64,000 nt of DNA from Skeletonema tropicum (Eukaryota > Bacillariophyta > Thalassiosirophyceae > Thalassiosirales > Thalassiosiraceae): NCBI GenBank assembly GCA_037178625.1, contig CM074149.1, positions 1,178,001-1,242,000 on the forward strand, in the 5' to 3' direction. This document shows positions 22,410 to 33,951 of the stretch, piece by piece; within the stretch, counting starts at the first letter, position 1; each line of letters starts with the position of its first letter. Below the pieces are notes generated by a model that ran no database searches, had not been told where the DNA came from, and was given only the letters and a program-made list of their open reading frames with translations. The position numbers and the translations under genes are program-made.

Positions 22410-24694
22410 CAACAACCACAGTAGGCATAGATCTAGGGACACTAACCACCAAAATCACCCTCTCGTCCAAACACGATTTTGAAATTGTTCGCAATGCTCA
22501 CGGAGGACACACTACACCCACCGCTGTTACATTTGCGGGACATACCCGTCCACGATTGTTGGGGGAGGATGCTACCGATGTTGGGAGGAGTGATGGGAAT
22601 ACTGTTTGGATGTTGGATCGTTTGTTGACTGGTGCTGCTGATAATGAAGATGAAAAAAGTGATGGAGAGAAACAGTTGGAAGACTTTGCACGATTTCAAT
22701 TCGACAAACAGACGAATTCCGTGTATATTCCCAACATGGATACAACGTACGATACAACGGCATTATTGGCAATGTTGTTGGGGAGGGTGAAGCGTAATGT
22801 TCTTGCCACTATTCACCGTCGTACAGGCAGCAGTGGTAGTAGTGAAGACAAAGAAGAGGAGTTGGAATTTATATTTGCCATCCCATCGAACTATACGCAA
22901 TCGACTCGACAGGCGGTAATGGATGCAGCGTATGCTGTCAAGGTGAATAAGTCGAGGGTTGTGGATGGTGCGAGGTGTTTGGCGGCTGTGTATCAACGTA
23001 AATTTTATGATGGCAATGAAGATGATGAGGTTGAACAGATGAAAAAGAAGAAGAAGATTGTGTTGGTGGTGGAGATGGGTCATGCTCGAAGTTGTGTATC
23101 AATCTTGCAGTGTGGTGGTGGTGGTAATGATGATGAACCAACATTAACATCGACTGCCACTACAAAAGAAGAAGGCGACAAAGCAGCAGCATCATCACAA
23201 CAAGGCGACAACAATGTTACTACAACATCCACATCCAAATCCACCGTTCAAGTCCTATCCACCATATCCTCTTCCACCCTCGGAGCTTCCATTATCGATA
23301 TTGCACTCTTTCATCACTTTCAATCCAACCACCCCTCTCTATCACATACCACCATGACTCCCAAATCTCGACCTGCCCAACGATTAATGGAGGGATGCAA
23401 AAAGTTAAAGCACATTTTGAGTATGTTGCCCGAGGGTAAAGTCACTGTGGAGACTATTGGCAAGAATGATATGGATGTGAGCTTGTCGGGGAATAGAGAG
23501 TTGTTGAAGCAGCTTTGTCAAGAGACGGTTGTGACCAAGTTGCAAAAAATGATTACATCGGTTGTGGATGAGGCGGGTGGTATGGATCAATTGGGTGAGA
23601 TTGATTCAGTGGAAATTACGGGAGGGGGGACACGTATACCAATGATTCAAGAGGCTATTCGACATGCGATTGGGAAAGGTGACGACTTTGTTCTATCGAA
23701 AAGTTTGGATGATACGTCATTAGCGTTTGGTGCTTCATTGATTCTCGCCGAACCATCATTGACAAGTAGTGATAATATTGATGTTATTACTGCAGATCAG
23801 GAGAAAAAGAGAGCTCAACTGTTGAAGGACGAAATGGCCATGATGGAGAGAGATGTGCAAATGGTGAGAAAGGATGAAATCCGCAATCAAATCGAGTCGC
23901 ATATTCTCGAGCTGCGATCCGCGAGACATTCCTCTCATGGATCCTTGCTTCCTTCGTCGGATGAATTCGCGTCATATTTGGATGATAATGACGACTGGCT
24001 ATTTTCGGATGAGTGTGAGAATGCTACTGTCGAGCAAATGGAAGAAAGGTGGAGTCAAATTCAAGGCAAGACACAGGAATTCTGTGCTGACTACCTCGCA
24101 GCGACACAAGCCGATGCCGAACGAAAGGAGAAGGAACTTGAGGAGGAAGCCAAGCGAGCTGCTGCTGAGCAGGATGCCGAGGCAGGTGATAATGGTGAAG
24201 TGGAGGACCACGATACTCGAAGGCTCCCGTTCAAGCGTAGAATGGAGATCGTCTTGAAAAACAAGACTGAGGCAAATGAGCTCTTTTCTGGTAAAAATTA
24301 TCAACATGCAGCTGCAAGATATGCCAAGGCATTGTCACATTGTAGCAAATTTTTTGATCTTTCTCCAGAGCAACAGAAGGAAGTCAATGATGTCAAACTT
24401 TCGCTCTATCTTAATTTGGCATTTGCATACATCAAGCTTGAGAAGTTGGACAATGCCTTCCTCCAATGCAACGAGGCATTGAAATGCGATTCTACAAGTG
24501 TCAAAGCTCTCTATCGGCGTGCAACGGTCCTGTATCAGAAGAGAAAGTTTGATGAAGCGTCGAAGGATTTGGATGTGGCTGAGAAGATAGCTCCAGATGA
24601 TAAGGCCTTGAAGAAGCTGAGAGTATTGGTGGAAAAGCAGGTGGCAAAGCAGAAGGCTAAAGAAAAGGCGATGGCAAAGAAGATGTTTGGATGA
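22410..24694 (+). pseudogene. 5'-truncated duplicate of the Hsp110-TPR gene
   Basis: Matches 18388-20663 almost base for base (about a dozen substitutions seen, plus a 9-base aagaagaag insertion near 23050 adding three Lys). Identity begins at 22410, a few bases inside the coding sequence, so the original ATG and leader are absent. The frame is open upstream only to a TGA near 22320 and contains no ATG. The first usable ATG (22556) would remove the DLGT phosphate loop, giving 712 residues that cannot bind ATP normally. Amino-acid differences from the complete copy are few (for example Thr to Met twice, Asp to Glu, Thr to Ser). Similarity continues into attggt repeats after the stop and ends near 24725. 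Young duplication; probably non-functional unless an upstream exon supplies the start. Confidence 0.85.
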
Positions 24695-24730
24695 TTGTAT
24701 TGGTATTGGTATTGGTATTGTCTCTTCCTC

Positions 24731-25131
24731 TGTTTTAGTTTTAGGAACACACCGCACAATTTACTTTCGCTGATCATTTGCATCAAGAATAGATGGGTGA
24801 TCTTTTGAGAGAGAGTGTGTGGTTCGAAGAAGTTGTGTTGTCGATTGCGTTGTATCATGGTCAACGTCTCGTCAATGCGATGATGAAGATGCATCGTGTG
24901 GAGACGCTCTCTTACCAATATATTTTAAATCAACATTTTACAATAACCATATTCGATATAATAATATTAGAATAGAGTTTGGGTTCTGATTAACAATCAA
25001 ACTTTAAGTTTTAGTTGTTGGTACATCTGATAGCGAAACACCATGTCATCTCTCCATAAAGCTGCAAAATGCAGAGGCCATTATACCACAGAATAGAGTC
25101 CGCTGCTGCTGCCGCTGCAGCCGAAAACCAG
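24731..25131. other. Intergenic, no gene seen
   Basis: Unique sequence following the duplicated block. Its right end holds the 3' untranslated region of the minus-strand gene ending at 25132. Confidence 0.4.
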
Positions 25132-25470
25132 TTAGAGGCCAGTTGGAACAACGGGGGGAAAGTCAGTCTCGTCAGGAACACCACTTGTACCTCCACTGTC
25201 ACCACCAAGATCTTGTCCACCAAAACCCCCACCCAAAAGAATCGCATCTTCTCCTTCTCCAATGACTGCTGCGCCGCCTCCGCCATTGGAATTTGTCATA
25301 TCAGAACCTCCTGCAAGAAACAGGGGATGATTATCATTATCTTGATTCTTATTAGTACCACCTCCAAGGGCGCGTTCCACAATCTTTTGCTCACTACCGC
25401 GGAGAGGTTCAGCAACGGCACTGGAACCAGCAGCAACAGCTGTGAAAATCTCAAAGGAGAAGAGTTTCAT
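25132..25470 (-). CDS. Small secreted Gly-rich protein
   Basis: 112 residues. The start is the ATG at 25470 because it has an A-rich context (acaaccacaacaATG) and opens a signal peptide (MKLFSFEIFTAVAAGSSAVA, cleavage expected after AVA). The frame extends further upstream, but that part lacks signal features. The mature part holds a short charged helix (LRGSEQKIVERAL), an Asn/Asp stretch, then Gly-rich and acidic segments (GGGGAAVIGEGEDAILLGGG) and ends in PPVVPTGL. There is no Cys and no recognised domain. An extracellular or vacuolar location is inference. A competing plus-strand frame covers the same DNA but has no such features. Confidence 0.5.
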   Translation of the reverse strand: MKLFSFEIFTAVAAGSSAVAEPLRGSEQKIVERALGGGTNKNQDNDNHPLFLAGGSDMTNSNGGGGAAVIGEGEDAILLGGGFGGQDLGGDSGGTSGVPDETDFPPVVPTGL

Positions 25471-26744
25471 TGTTGTGGTTGTGGCGAATCTGCTCGGACA
25501 GAGATGGAGGAGCGACAAAAGAATGTTTTTAGAGAGATGGTGAGAAGCGAAGATCATGTCCATAGCACCATGGCTTTGGTGGTATCGTCGGAAATATTGC
25601 ATATAGGTCTTACTTACTATTCTTACTCTTACTACTATTACAATCAATCCTACTTTTTGCGATGACCAAATCCGCGGATGGGATCGAACAGCTAGAAATC
25701 GATTTTGCTTCAACTTCGGTATTACGTTCAGAGCTTGTCAGTAGCATTCTACCCTCATATCATATTCGATATGTACTGCAAATTCGTGATTCATACAGGA
25801 GAATTAGCTATTATATGTATGTAGCTACTCTCTCTGAGTGAGATTTTGAACAAATGACGTCCACCTATGATTTGATTTGTGGTGTCAGAAAAGGTAGGAG
25901 ACATGCATTCATATCAATGCAGGTACATAAAACTTTAGTCCCGTCCTTAAATTGAAGCGGTACACATGGCCTAAATATTCTGTCCCGGATGTCGCGATGT
26001 CGCGCCTTCGAGTCCGCCGTAAGTATGTTCTGATGATGTTGGTTCTCTCCTTCTTCCACAACGATCATAGCATGAGCATGATGAAGTACTTAAGATGATG
26101 AAGAAGCTCCCCTCTCGCTCAGGCAGCCTCCGGCCTCCGCTGCTCCTATGTACGATTCTTTCGTTCGTCGCTCGTCGCCTTTCCTTCCAAGGCGATTCAG
26201 CCGGTAGCCTACTGTAAGCGCACCGGCTGCAAAACAGGCCCATCGGAAAAAAATGGAAGTAATGCCAAAATAATGGCATCAGCTCGGACACTGTTGGATC
26301 CGACGCGCTAACTGGGGGCGACATCATGATGTCTTGTGAGTATCCGATGCACAGTGCACAATAATCTACAGTTTCATCGTCGTCTCAAGTTATTGACAGA
26401 CTAGTAAGTATAACAACGTCATCACACGTGTCACGGATTGCTCTTCCTCAAGTTGGTTTATATTGGGAGCTTGCAGCATATTATCTCAAGTTGGTAAGAT
26501 TCGGTCCTGTGAAAGTAAGTACACATTGATTTTTGTGTGAGTGAAGAGATCATCATATCGAATGATCGTGGGGAGATGATGGATCATATATAATATATTG
26601 GTGAAATCACAACAACAACAACAACAGTATTACACAGCAAGAACTGCAACAAACAATACAAAAACAAGTGCAGAGCAATCTGGGGAAAACTTACATATCA
26701 TCAACCAACCATCGCTGAGTAGAGATAACCGAGACCTTCATGCT
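25471..26744. other. Intergenic, no gene seen
   Basis: About 1.3 kb. The left end should hold the promoter of the minus-strand gene at 25470. The rest contains short frames without support on either strand. A caa trinucleotide run lies near 26608-26628. Confidence 0.4.
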
Positions 26745-26951
26745 GGAACCGACAATCTGAGTGTCGCGGACCCACCTTTTTTCAGTCGTGGTAAAAAAAT
26801 TTGTATGGCGTTCGTCGTGCTTTGAGATTGATCTCTCGTGACTGAATTTTTTAAAAGGTCTTCAAAAAGTGGGGCCAACTTACTAGTACCTTTATCACGG
26901 CGAACAACTAGCGTACCTACATTTTTAACCGACACTCAGATTGTCGGTTCC
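26745..26951. mobile_element. 207-bp MITE-like element with perfect 22-bp inverted repeats
   Basis: The left end 26745-26766 (ggaaccgacaatctgagtgt..) and right end 26930-26951 are exact reverse complements over 22 bases. Inside, 'ttttttcagtc' (about 26778) and 'gactgaatttttt' (about 26841) form a second, partial inverted pair, so the whole can fold back. It has no coding capacity. No target-site duplication is evident in the bases touching the ends. Size and structure fit a non-autonomous DNA transposon. It lies about 170 bases before the start of the Kelch gene. Confidence 0.8.
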
Positions 26952-27120
26952 TCCCCGAACCTGTACAATCTAATAGACAATAAGTAGTGTGCCTGAATCT
27001 ATTAATTCCTGTCCTTCCCGCCATTTCTCCCGCGCTAAAAAATTACAACTTTACCGCACCGAACCATGCATGCTACATCATACGGTGTACGGCGTACGCT
27101 GGGTTCAAATAATAGTACCA

Positions 27121-30100
27121 ATGAATTTAATATCGATGAGATCCTACGGTCCATCAGGCGGCGTACTACGACGACTACTTTTCTTCCAATGCATTCCTAC
27201 TTTTCCATCCTCCTCCTCTTCTTCTCTCCTTGCTCCTCTCGCCCTCTCTGTAATCGAAGAACTTGCATCATCATCAATCCATGATGCCTCTTCTGATCAC
27301 AGAAGAAGAAGAATGGCATCCAACATCGCCGACCCAGATTACTTCCCTCCATCCGGAGTGGGTGGCCTCCCTCAAATGTCGGGCGGGGATGGGTCCGTGG
27401 TAATTATCACCAAGAAGCCGACGGAGGAGGAGCTACGTTCTACCTTCTTCTACACTGGGTCGAGAGAAACGAGCTTGTTTGTAGTTCCCGGATCAACGAC
27501 AAGTTCACCGTACCATCAAGTGGTACAATTGAAGTTGTGGGGTGCCGGGGGGGGAGGATGCGATGGTGGACGCCTTCTCAAGGAATCCTCTTGGAGGAAC
27601 AACAACTCGGAAGAACAAGAAGAAGATAATGACATCATCATGGCATTGTCGTCTGGATATGCAGGTGGATACATCGAGGCATCGTTCGATTTACCTACCG
27701 GAGAAACTTTGGTTGTTGATGTGGGAGGTGGTGGTCGATCACAACGATCAGTTCTTCTTGGAAGCAGCATCAGTGGTGATTCATCCTTGCTTGGTGGATT
27801 GGGTGGAGTGAACGGCGGGAAATCAGGATATCGTGACGCGAGCAGTGGTGGTGGCGGTGGAGGAGGTAATATATATTTTCCATATGTTTGACTATCTCTC
27901 TAGAGCGTCATTGCACATATCGGCAAAACTGCTGACAAAAATTCTTCTTCTTCTCGCTCTCTCGCTTCATAATAATGTAGGCATGTCTACCGTGTCATTT
28001 ACCAATGGAACCATCCTTGCCGCGGCATTTGGAGGTGATGGGGGTGGCAACTCAAGCTACTGCACCGCCTTAGGTGGATTAGGTGGAAGGTTGAGAGGTA
28101 TGATGAGCAGTGATGAGAGCTATGTAAACTCAGAGTTAGTATTATTAGTGGATAATAATGCCAACGAGGATGCAATTGCGTCGTCTGATATCAATGAATC
28201 ACGTCTAGGTCTACCTGTCCAAGAGAATAATACTCCACCTATGCCTCAAAATCAATGGATTCCAGTGACCATTCCACACGAGGTGGCTGTAGCTGAGGCA
28301 AACACTACGACGAATACAACTTCTTCTTGGTGTGAGCACTCAAATCATATTCCAACAGGAAGACGTGGCCATTCAATGACCTCTATCAACAATCATGTTT
28401 ACATCTTTGGCGGTGCCCTTGTGACGTGTGTTTGCACGGTAGTAAACGACGGCAAGAGGGACTGCTCATCGAAAAATGTTTATTCATCTGAATTGTGGCA
28501 TTTTGATATTTCATCTTCAATGTTCACTTTGTTGGAACCGTCGGGAAACGAAGAAGAAGAAGATGTGCCACAAGGGAGAGAGCAGCATTCGGCCACGGTG
28601 TTACCCAATGGCGAAATAATCATCATTGGTGGGTTGAGTGGTAATAATTTGGATGAGCCACAGCCACAGCCACTGAATGAAGTCTGGAAACTCTCCGATC
28701 CGCATCATGTCACTTCTCATGTTATCAGTGGAGAAGATTCCTCCACAACACAACAACTACCGATGGAATTGAATCAGAGCTATCTCTCCTCTCATACACT
28801 CAATGTCGATTTGGGCGATGACGTTTGTGTGGAAGACTTGCAATTGAGTGTATCGCTGGGTCATGGTTGCCTGGAGGGTTTAGAGTTCATATCATTGGCG
28901 GGCCCGACTGTCCCTTTGGCTTTGGGTCAAGATTCAACACAAAGTAGACAATATCAGACCAAGGTATGTGGAAACATCTACCTACTTGACTCTATCACTC
29001 ATCTCCCATCCCCTTGCTCAAACTCATTCCTTTTTCATTCATCTTTTGCATGCAATCCAGCTCTTTGTGAGTACCACAGAAAAGAGGGAGAGACAATGTA
29101 ACGATTCATCACAATTCCACCTCCTATTCTCAGATGACGCCGAAGAATCCGTGCTCTCGTACTCAAGACTACCAAACGAAGGTACCTACCGTCCCGCAAG
29201 TGGTAGCCTCAAAGAAACATTCCAAAGCCTGGCTGCTAATGGAGAATGGGAGCTGACAATTTCCACCTCAAAGAGTAGTGCTGCCAACAACAACTACAAC
29301 TACAACTACACCAATGGCTCATCATCATCATCAACGTTACTCGAATGGAAATTACATCTCCAAACAAAGTCTTGCACCCCAAGAGTGAAATGGGAGCGAA
29401 TCCTATCCGTTCCATCGTCATTTCAACCTCGGTATGGACATACAGCTATTGTCATCGATCATTCAATATTCATATCTGGTGGATTCTCTCAACGTAGACT
29501 CAACGACCTTTGGCGTTTCGATTACCTCACGAATAGTTGGACAAGTTTGACTAGTACCCCCGAAGCTCTTCGGAACTATCCTGCAATTCAGAGACAACAA
29601 GCTGTACTTGGACCATGGGGTCTATTAAAGTATGGAGGTTTGACGACGACGACGACGAAGAAGAAGCAACGAAGTGAAACCCAGACAAACAACAATCGAG
29701 ACTTGTCCATTCAACATTTGTTCCAAGACGAGCGGTTGATTGTACCACTCTCTAGTGACAGCAGCAGCAGCAGCAGTAGTGGTAGTATTGTTGATGCACC
29801 GCCCGATCGATATTTGTCATCCATTGTACTGATGGAAAGCAATGATATCATTCAAAAACTGTACAACATTGATGATGATAATGGGCCTTTTCTTCTCATG
29901 TTTGGCGGTGATAGAGGAAATTCCATTAATGGCTATCCAAACAGTTATGGATTCCTAATGCCCAACACTTTTTTGAATGATGTGTGGATATTATCTCTTG
30001 GCGAGGAGCTGACTACGTCCGCCTCTAATAATGATTTCATGGATAGGAGTGATTATTGTATTGGTAGATTAGATCGTGATTCAAAACACTATCAGATTTG

Positions 30101-30230
30101 GAATAGTACGTGTGGATGGGAGGTGTCGTTTGGAGATGATGATGATGATGAGCCGAAGGATTGTGGGCTGGATGAGATTTTTGTAATGGCTTGGTGTGAG
30201 CAGAATTACCAATCCTTTCACATGTATTAG
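27121..30230 (+). CDS. Kelch-repeat protein with an internal P (Homo B-like) domain
   Basis: Three exons: 27121-27865, 27981-28963 and 29061-30230 (GT-AG; joined frames stay open). The start is tentative; the ATG at 27313 is an alternative. The N-terminus has a hydrophobic, Ser-rich leader, then a Gly-rich region like a glycine-rich sugar-binding fold (VQLKLWGAGGGG, VVDVGGGGRS). Kelch motifs follow: GRRGHSMTSINNHVYIFGG, GREQHSATVLPNGEIIIIGG with WHFD and EVWKL between, and after the insert RYGHTAIVIDHSIFISGG and RLNDLWRFD. Between them sits a segment resembling the beta-barrel P domain of proprotein convertases (LNVDLGDDVCVEDLQLSVSL, GTYRP, NGEWELTI, LLEWKLHL). It ends with LLMFGG, FLNDVWILSL and a Cys-containing tail. 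Secreted or surface location is inferred from the Cys pairs and NxS/T sites. The exact function is unknown. Confidence 0.75.
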
Positions 30231-31005
30231 TGCCGATATCCGATGGTATTTGTTATGAGGAAAGCACTACTGCTTGGCTCGTATTGGTGGTGTATAATTC
30301 CTCTTCATAGTATTGTAGATGCTCATTCATGATATATGTAGAAACAAATGCTCTTTATCCGCAAGAAGACTTGTCGATGTATGTTGAGCCAGCAATCTGG
30401 ACACCGCTTCTCGTAAGCCGTACAATATTGTAGCTGCTGACTTCGCTTCATACTTACACTTCGGTGCCAAAGCGAAGAACGTGTATTCATGATCAAGCCC
30501 AATGCTTTGATTCCTACACTTCACCAGCTCTTTGTAAGGATTGTTCTATTTGCTATACATCCACACTGTATGTCTTCTTTTTTACTACAGGAACAGTTTT
30601 TCCCAGCTGCTCACACATCACACTGCCTCGCAAAGAGAGAGGTGTTCCAAAACAACACGACCGCACCTGTACAGAGGAAAAGAAGTTTACCAAACCGAAA
30701 GCTACCAGAGCTAGCCATCGAGAAGCGACTTTCAAGCTTTTGAATGCTCATTTATTCCACCATAAGTATCACACGAGTCGAATTGCTGTTTTGATCTCGT
30801 GACTCTTGCTCTTGAGAAGGAAGATGCGACACAGGAGTCCCGGCATATTTCCGTTCAAAATATTGTCATCTGAACGGATAGATGGATCTTATCTCTATAC
30901 AAGCTAAACATGAACCCACGCCTGCCTCTCCTCTACTTTAAGACTGTGCTCTTCGACATGGTGTAGTAGTTGAAAGTATTAATATATATATAGATAGAGA
31001 TAGAG
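30231..31005. other. Upstream region of the lysine-cluster protein, partly repeated elsewhere
   Basis: No convincing gene. The block from about 30537 to 30810 recurs in diverged form at about 35130-35320 (shared pieces include 'ggaaaag..tttaccaaaccgaaag', 'agccatcgaga.gcgactttt' and 'gatctcgtgactcttgc'). The A/T-rich stretch at 30980-31005 (atatatatatagatagaga) directly before the ATG is shared with the start region of the paralogue at 40466. Confidence 0.6.
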
Positions 31006-33752
31006 ATGACCATGAAGAAGCCACGACGATCCATCAATACAGCTACAGCAGCAGCAGCAGCGACGTTTCTCCTCTGCACCGCCAGTAGTAGCTTCAATCA
31101 TACCGCCACCGCCGTAGACACTGAGTACCCCTATCGATTATTTCGACAGTCTCAACATCATAAGGAGGCGAGGATACGTAAACGGAATGAAATGATTCAT
31201 AATGCAAAAACAGCCAACAATGATAATAAAGCTGATAATGATGGAAGTGCTGAGGCTGTAGATTTATTAGATGTAGATGTTCCGGTAGAATTTTCACCAG
31301 AGTTATCGTACAATACTAACAACAGAATCAACAATCATAGTTATCTGAATAACAATTCGAATAGCAATGGTCGGAGTAAAGGTCAGAAATACAAACTGTT
31401 CCACAACACCGACTGTGAAGAGGACAACTCGCCCTCTTCTGCCAAGGCAGCCAAAGCAAAAGGTGGTAAATCCAAAAGTTCCAAATCGAAAAGTAGCAAA
31501 TCTAAAGCAGCAAAAGGAATGAAGGCAAGCAAATGCAACATTATTATTGACCCATCATCAAGAGCACCAACCATGAGTCCGGCGCCGAGTTTGCCACCGG
31601 TGCCAACCACAGAGCCTGTGAGGCCGATTCCGACGAGTAGGCCTACTCCGAAGCCTGTGCAGCCGACGCTCAAGGTGAGTTAAAGATTGAAAGTATGTGA
31701 AAGTTTGTATTTGTAGAATTATATATCGGCTCATGGTGTTCTCTTGTTTATTTTCTTCATATTGCTGCTACAATACCACAACGTCATATACCATGCATAT
31801 ACATATATATAGCCAACGCCAAGCCCAACATCCAAAGTATGCGTCCCACTAAACCCCAACCCATATACATTCGAACCTCCCAAAAACGTCTTTCCAATAG
31901 AGCCATGGACCACCGAGGGAGATGGAGTATGGGCAATTGACCCCACCACCGCCTACACGGGTACGTATTCCATCAAATCTCCCAATTTTGATGGTGAGCC
32001 ACTCAAGCAGGTATCGAATGCGACTTTGGAAGTATGTGATAATTATGAAGGGGGGCCGTTAGTATTCTATACCAAGGCGAGTGTGTTACCACCACAGGAT
32101 GTCTTTATAGTGTACATTGATGGAGTAGTCGCCGCACAAGTTGGTGGATGTACAAGACTTTGAGGAAGTCAAGTTAGAACTGAAACCGGGAGCACATCGG
32201 GTGGACTTTTCGTATCAATACAATATATTCAATTTGGATCCATGACTCGACTGATTTTGATAATATACCCAATAAGATATTGGGTGCGGTGTGGATAGAT
32301 CGAATTTCGATTGGGAATGTTAATCCCCCGGCGCCTCCGGCTGAAACGGATCAACCATCAAGGGTACCGACGGATTCACCGACGGATTCACCCGACGTTA
32401 CCTCCGACTTCACCACCGACGGATTCTCCGACATTGAAACCGACGGTCTCCCCGACATTGCCTCCGAGTGCATCACCGACGATGTCGGCACGACCAAGTG
32501 CATTGATCTTTCCTAGTGCATCACCCACTGTGAGCTCGATGCCATCGACTACGCCACCAACAACATTGACACCATCCAAATCACCAACTTCGATACCCAC
32601 CGTAAATCCTACGATTGATCCGACGGTAGCTCCATCTCCTAATCCGACGCAAGCTCCAGTCATAATAACGCCGGAGCCAACGACAGCTTCTCCTACATTG
32701 GAGCCAACATTAAAGCCGACACTTGACCCTACATTGAAACCGACGCCAGCTCCAGTAACGCCAGCTCCAAGTAACGCCAGCTCCAGTAACGGCGGAACCG
32801 ACGGTGGAGCCAACACTTGACCCAACAGTGCAGCCAGTAAGTTCCAGAAAATCTGATGTCTTTGCATTGTGCCTCTCTTTCTTGTTTGCTAACCAATTTT
32901 TTTTTAACATTCATCACCTACCCTCTTCATAAGACATTGAACCCAACTCCTCCTCCAATTCCAATTGTGACCAGCAGAACCAACTCAATCTCCGACTTTG
33001 AGTCCGACACTTAGTCCGTCAAAAGGTCCGACTTTGAAGTCCGACTTTGAGTCCAACAATTAGCCCAACAAGTAATCCAACCTTTAATCCAACACCGTCT
33101 ATTGGGAGACCATCTGTATCTCCTGCACCATCCATTTCAAGTGCACCATCCACGCCCGTGCCATCTGTTTCAAGTGGGCCATCTGTGTCTTCTGCACCTA
33201 CCACTTGCTTCACACCATGACTTGTGGGATTTTGAATTCCCGGAAAATAAATTTCCCAACCAGCCGTATTGGGATAATGGACAATGTAGGGACCTCACCA
33301 ACCTGGGAGTTTTCCCTTATCCAACTGTCATCTGCAACAAGAATTGGGGCATTGCATTTGACCAAGCAGATACTGGAACTTTCTCTTTGAAATCTCCATC
33401 CATGGATGCACTTGGAGTCGGAAATACAGACACATTTAGAGCGAGTGCCCGGCTAAGCATTTGCAGTACCTCTCCAGCCCGTAATTTGAGATTTCGAGTA
33501 TTTCCGGGAGCCGTCCGCCCATTTGATAAGTTAGTTGTCCTTGACAATGGAGTTAGAAGGTTTGAACTCCGAGATGCAAACAAAATTGGCGAGGATTGGA
33601 TAACATCATCTCCTACGATCAGCCTGACTGCAGGAGCGCATACGATCGAGTTTCAGTACGAGTACAATCCCGCAGGGATAAACTTGGCTACCGTACCGGT
33701 TAATCCGAACAGGGATGGCGCAGTATGGATTGATAACATTGAGCTATTCTAA
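31006..33752 (+). pseudogene. Secreted lysine-cluster / WIDN-domain protein, frame-broken
   Basis: Exon 1 (31006-31674) encodes a signal-like N-terminus, an Asn-rich region, then a Lys/Ser cluster (31437-31533: KAAKAKGGKSKSSKSK and on) with the K-x-x-K spacing of pentalysine clusters known from diatom silica proteins, then Pro/Thr linkers. Intron 31675-31812. Exon 2 starts a domain of the type FP.EPW..EGDGVWAID...TGTYS.KSP, PQDVFIVYIDG, which breaks at 32161 and continues in another frame to GAVWIDRIS. A long SPT/KPT linker follows, an intron at 32837-32933, more linker, and a second domain (33230-33752: KFPNQPYWDNGQCRDL, TGTFSLKSPSMDALGVG, GAHTIEFQYEYNPAGINLAT, GAVWIDNIELF). At least five single-base frame changes are needed (near 32150, 32240, 32770, 32975, 33045 and 33220). 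Compared with the intact paralogue at 40466-42347 this is a decaying or mis-sequenced copy. Confidence 0.75.
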
Positions 33753-33951
33753 TACTTCGTTTTCAAATGGGAAATTGTAAGCATAATGATAATGTCTACC
33801 AATAAAATACGCATTTTACTAGATCAGGCAAATATACTACATCAAACCCTTGGCTGTCAAAAGACAAGATGAATAAATACTTAGATCGTCCATAGACCAA
33901 TAAGATAGAGCTGTTTTCCCAGAACCGCACCCCTCCAGCCAACATCATTGC

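Noticed and set aside
25069..25665. Plus-strand frame of 198 codons
   Set aside because: Covers the small secreted protein gene on the other strand; no signal or domain features and a poor start.
27010..27045. E2F-like promoter site (cttcccgccattt), also near 40408
   Set aside because: Two short matches are not enough to claim a regulator in this organism.
32388..32867. Minus-strand frame rich in VGxxVG
   Set aside because: It is the antisense reading of the SPT/KPT linker of the plus-strand secreted protein gene.
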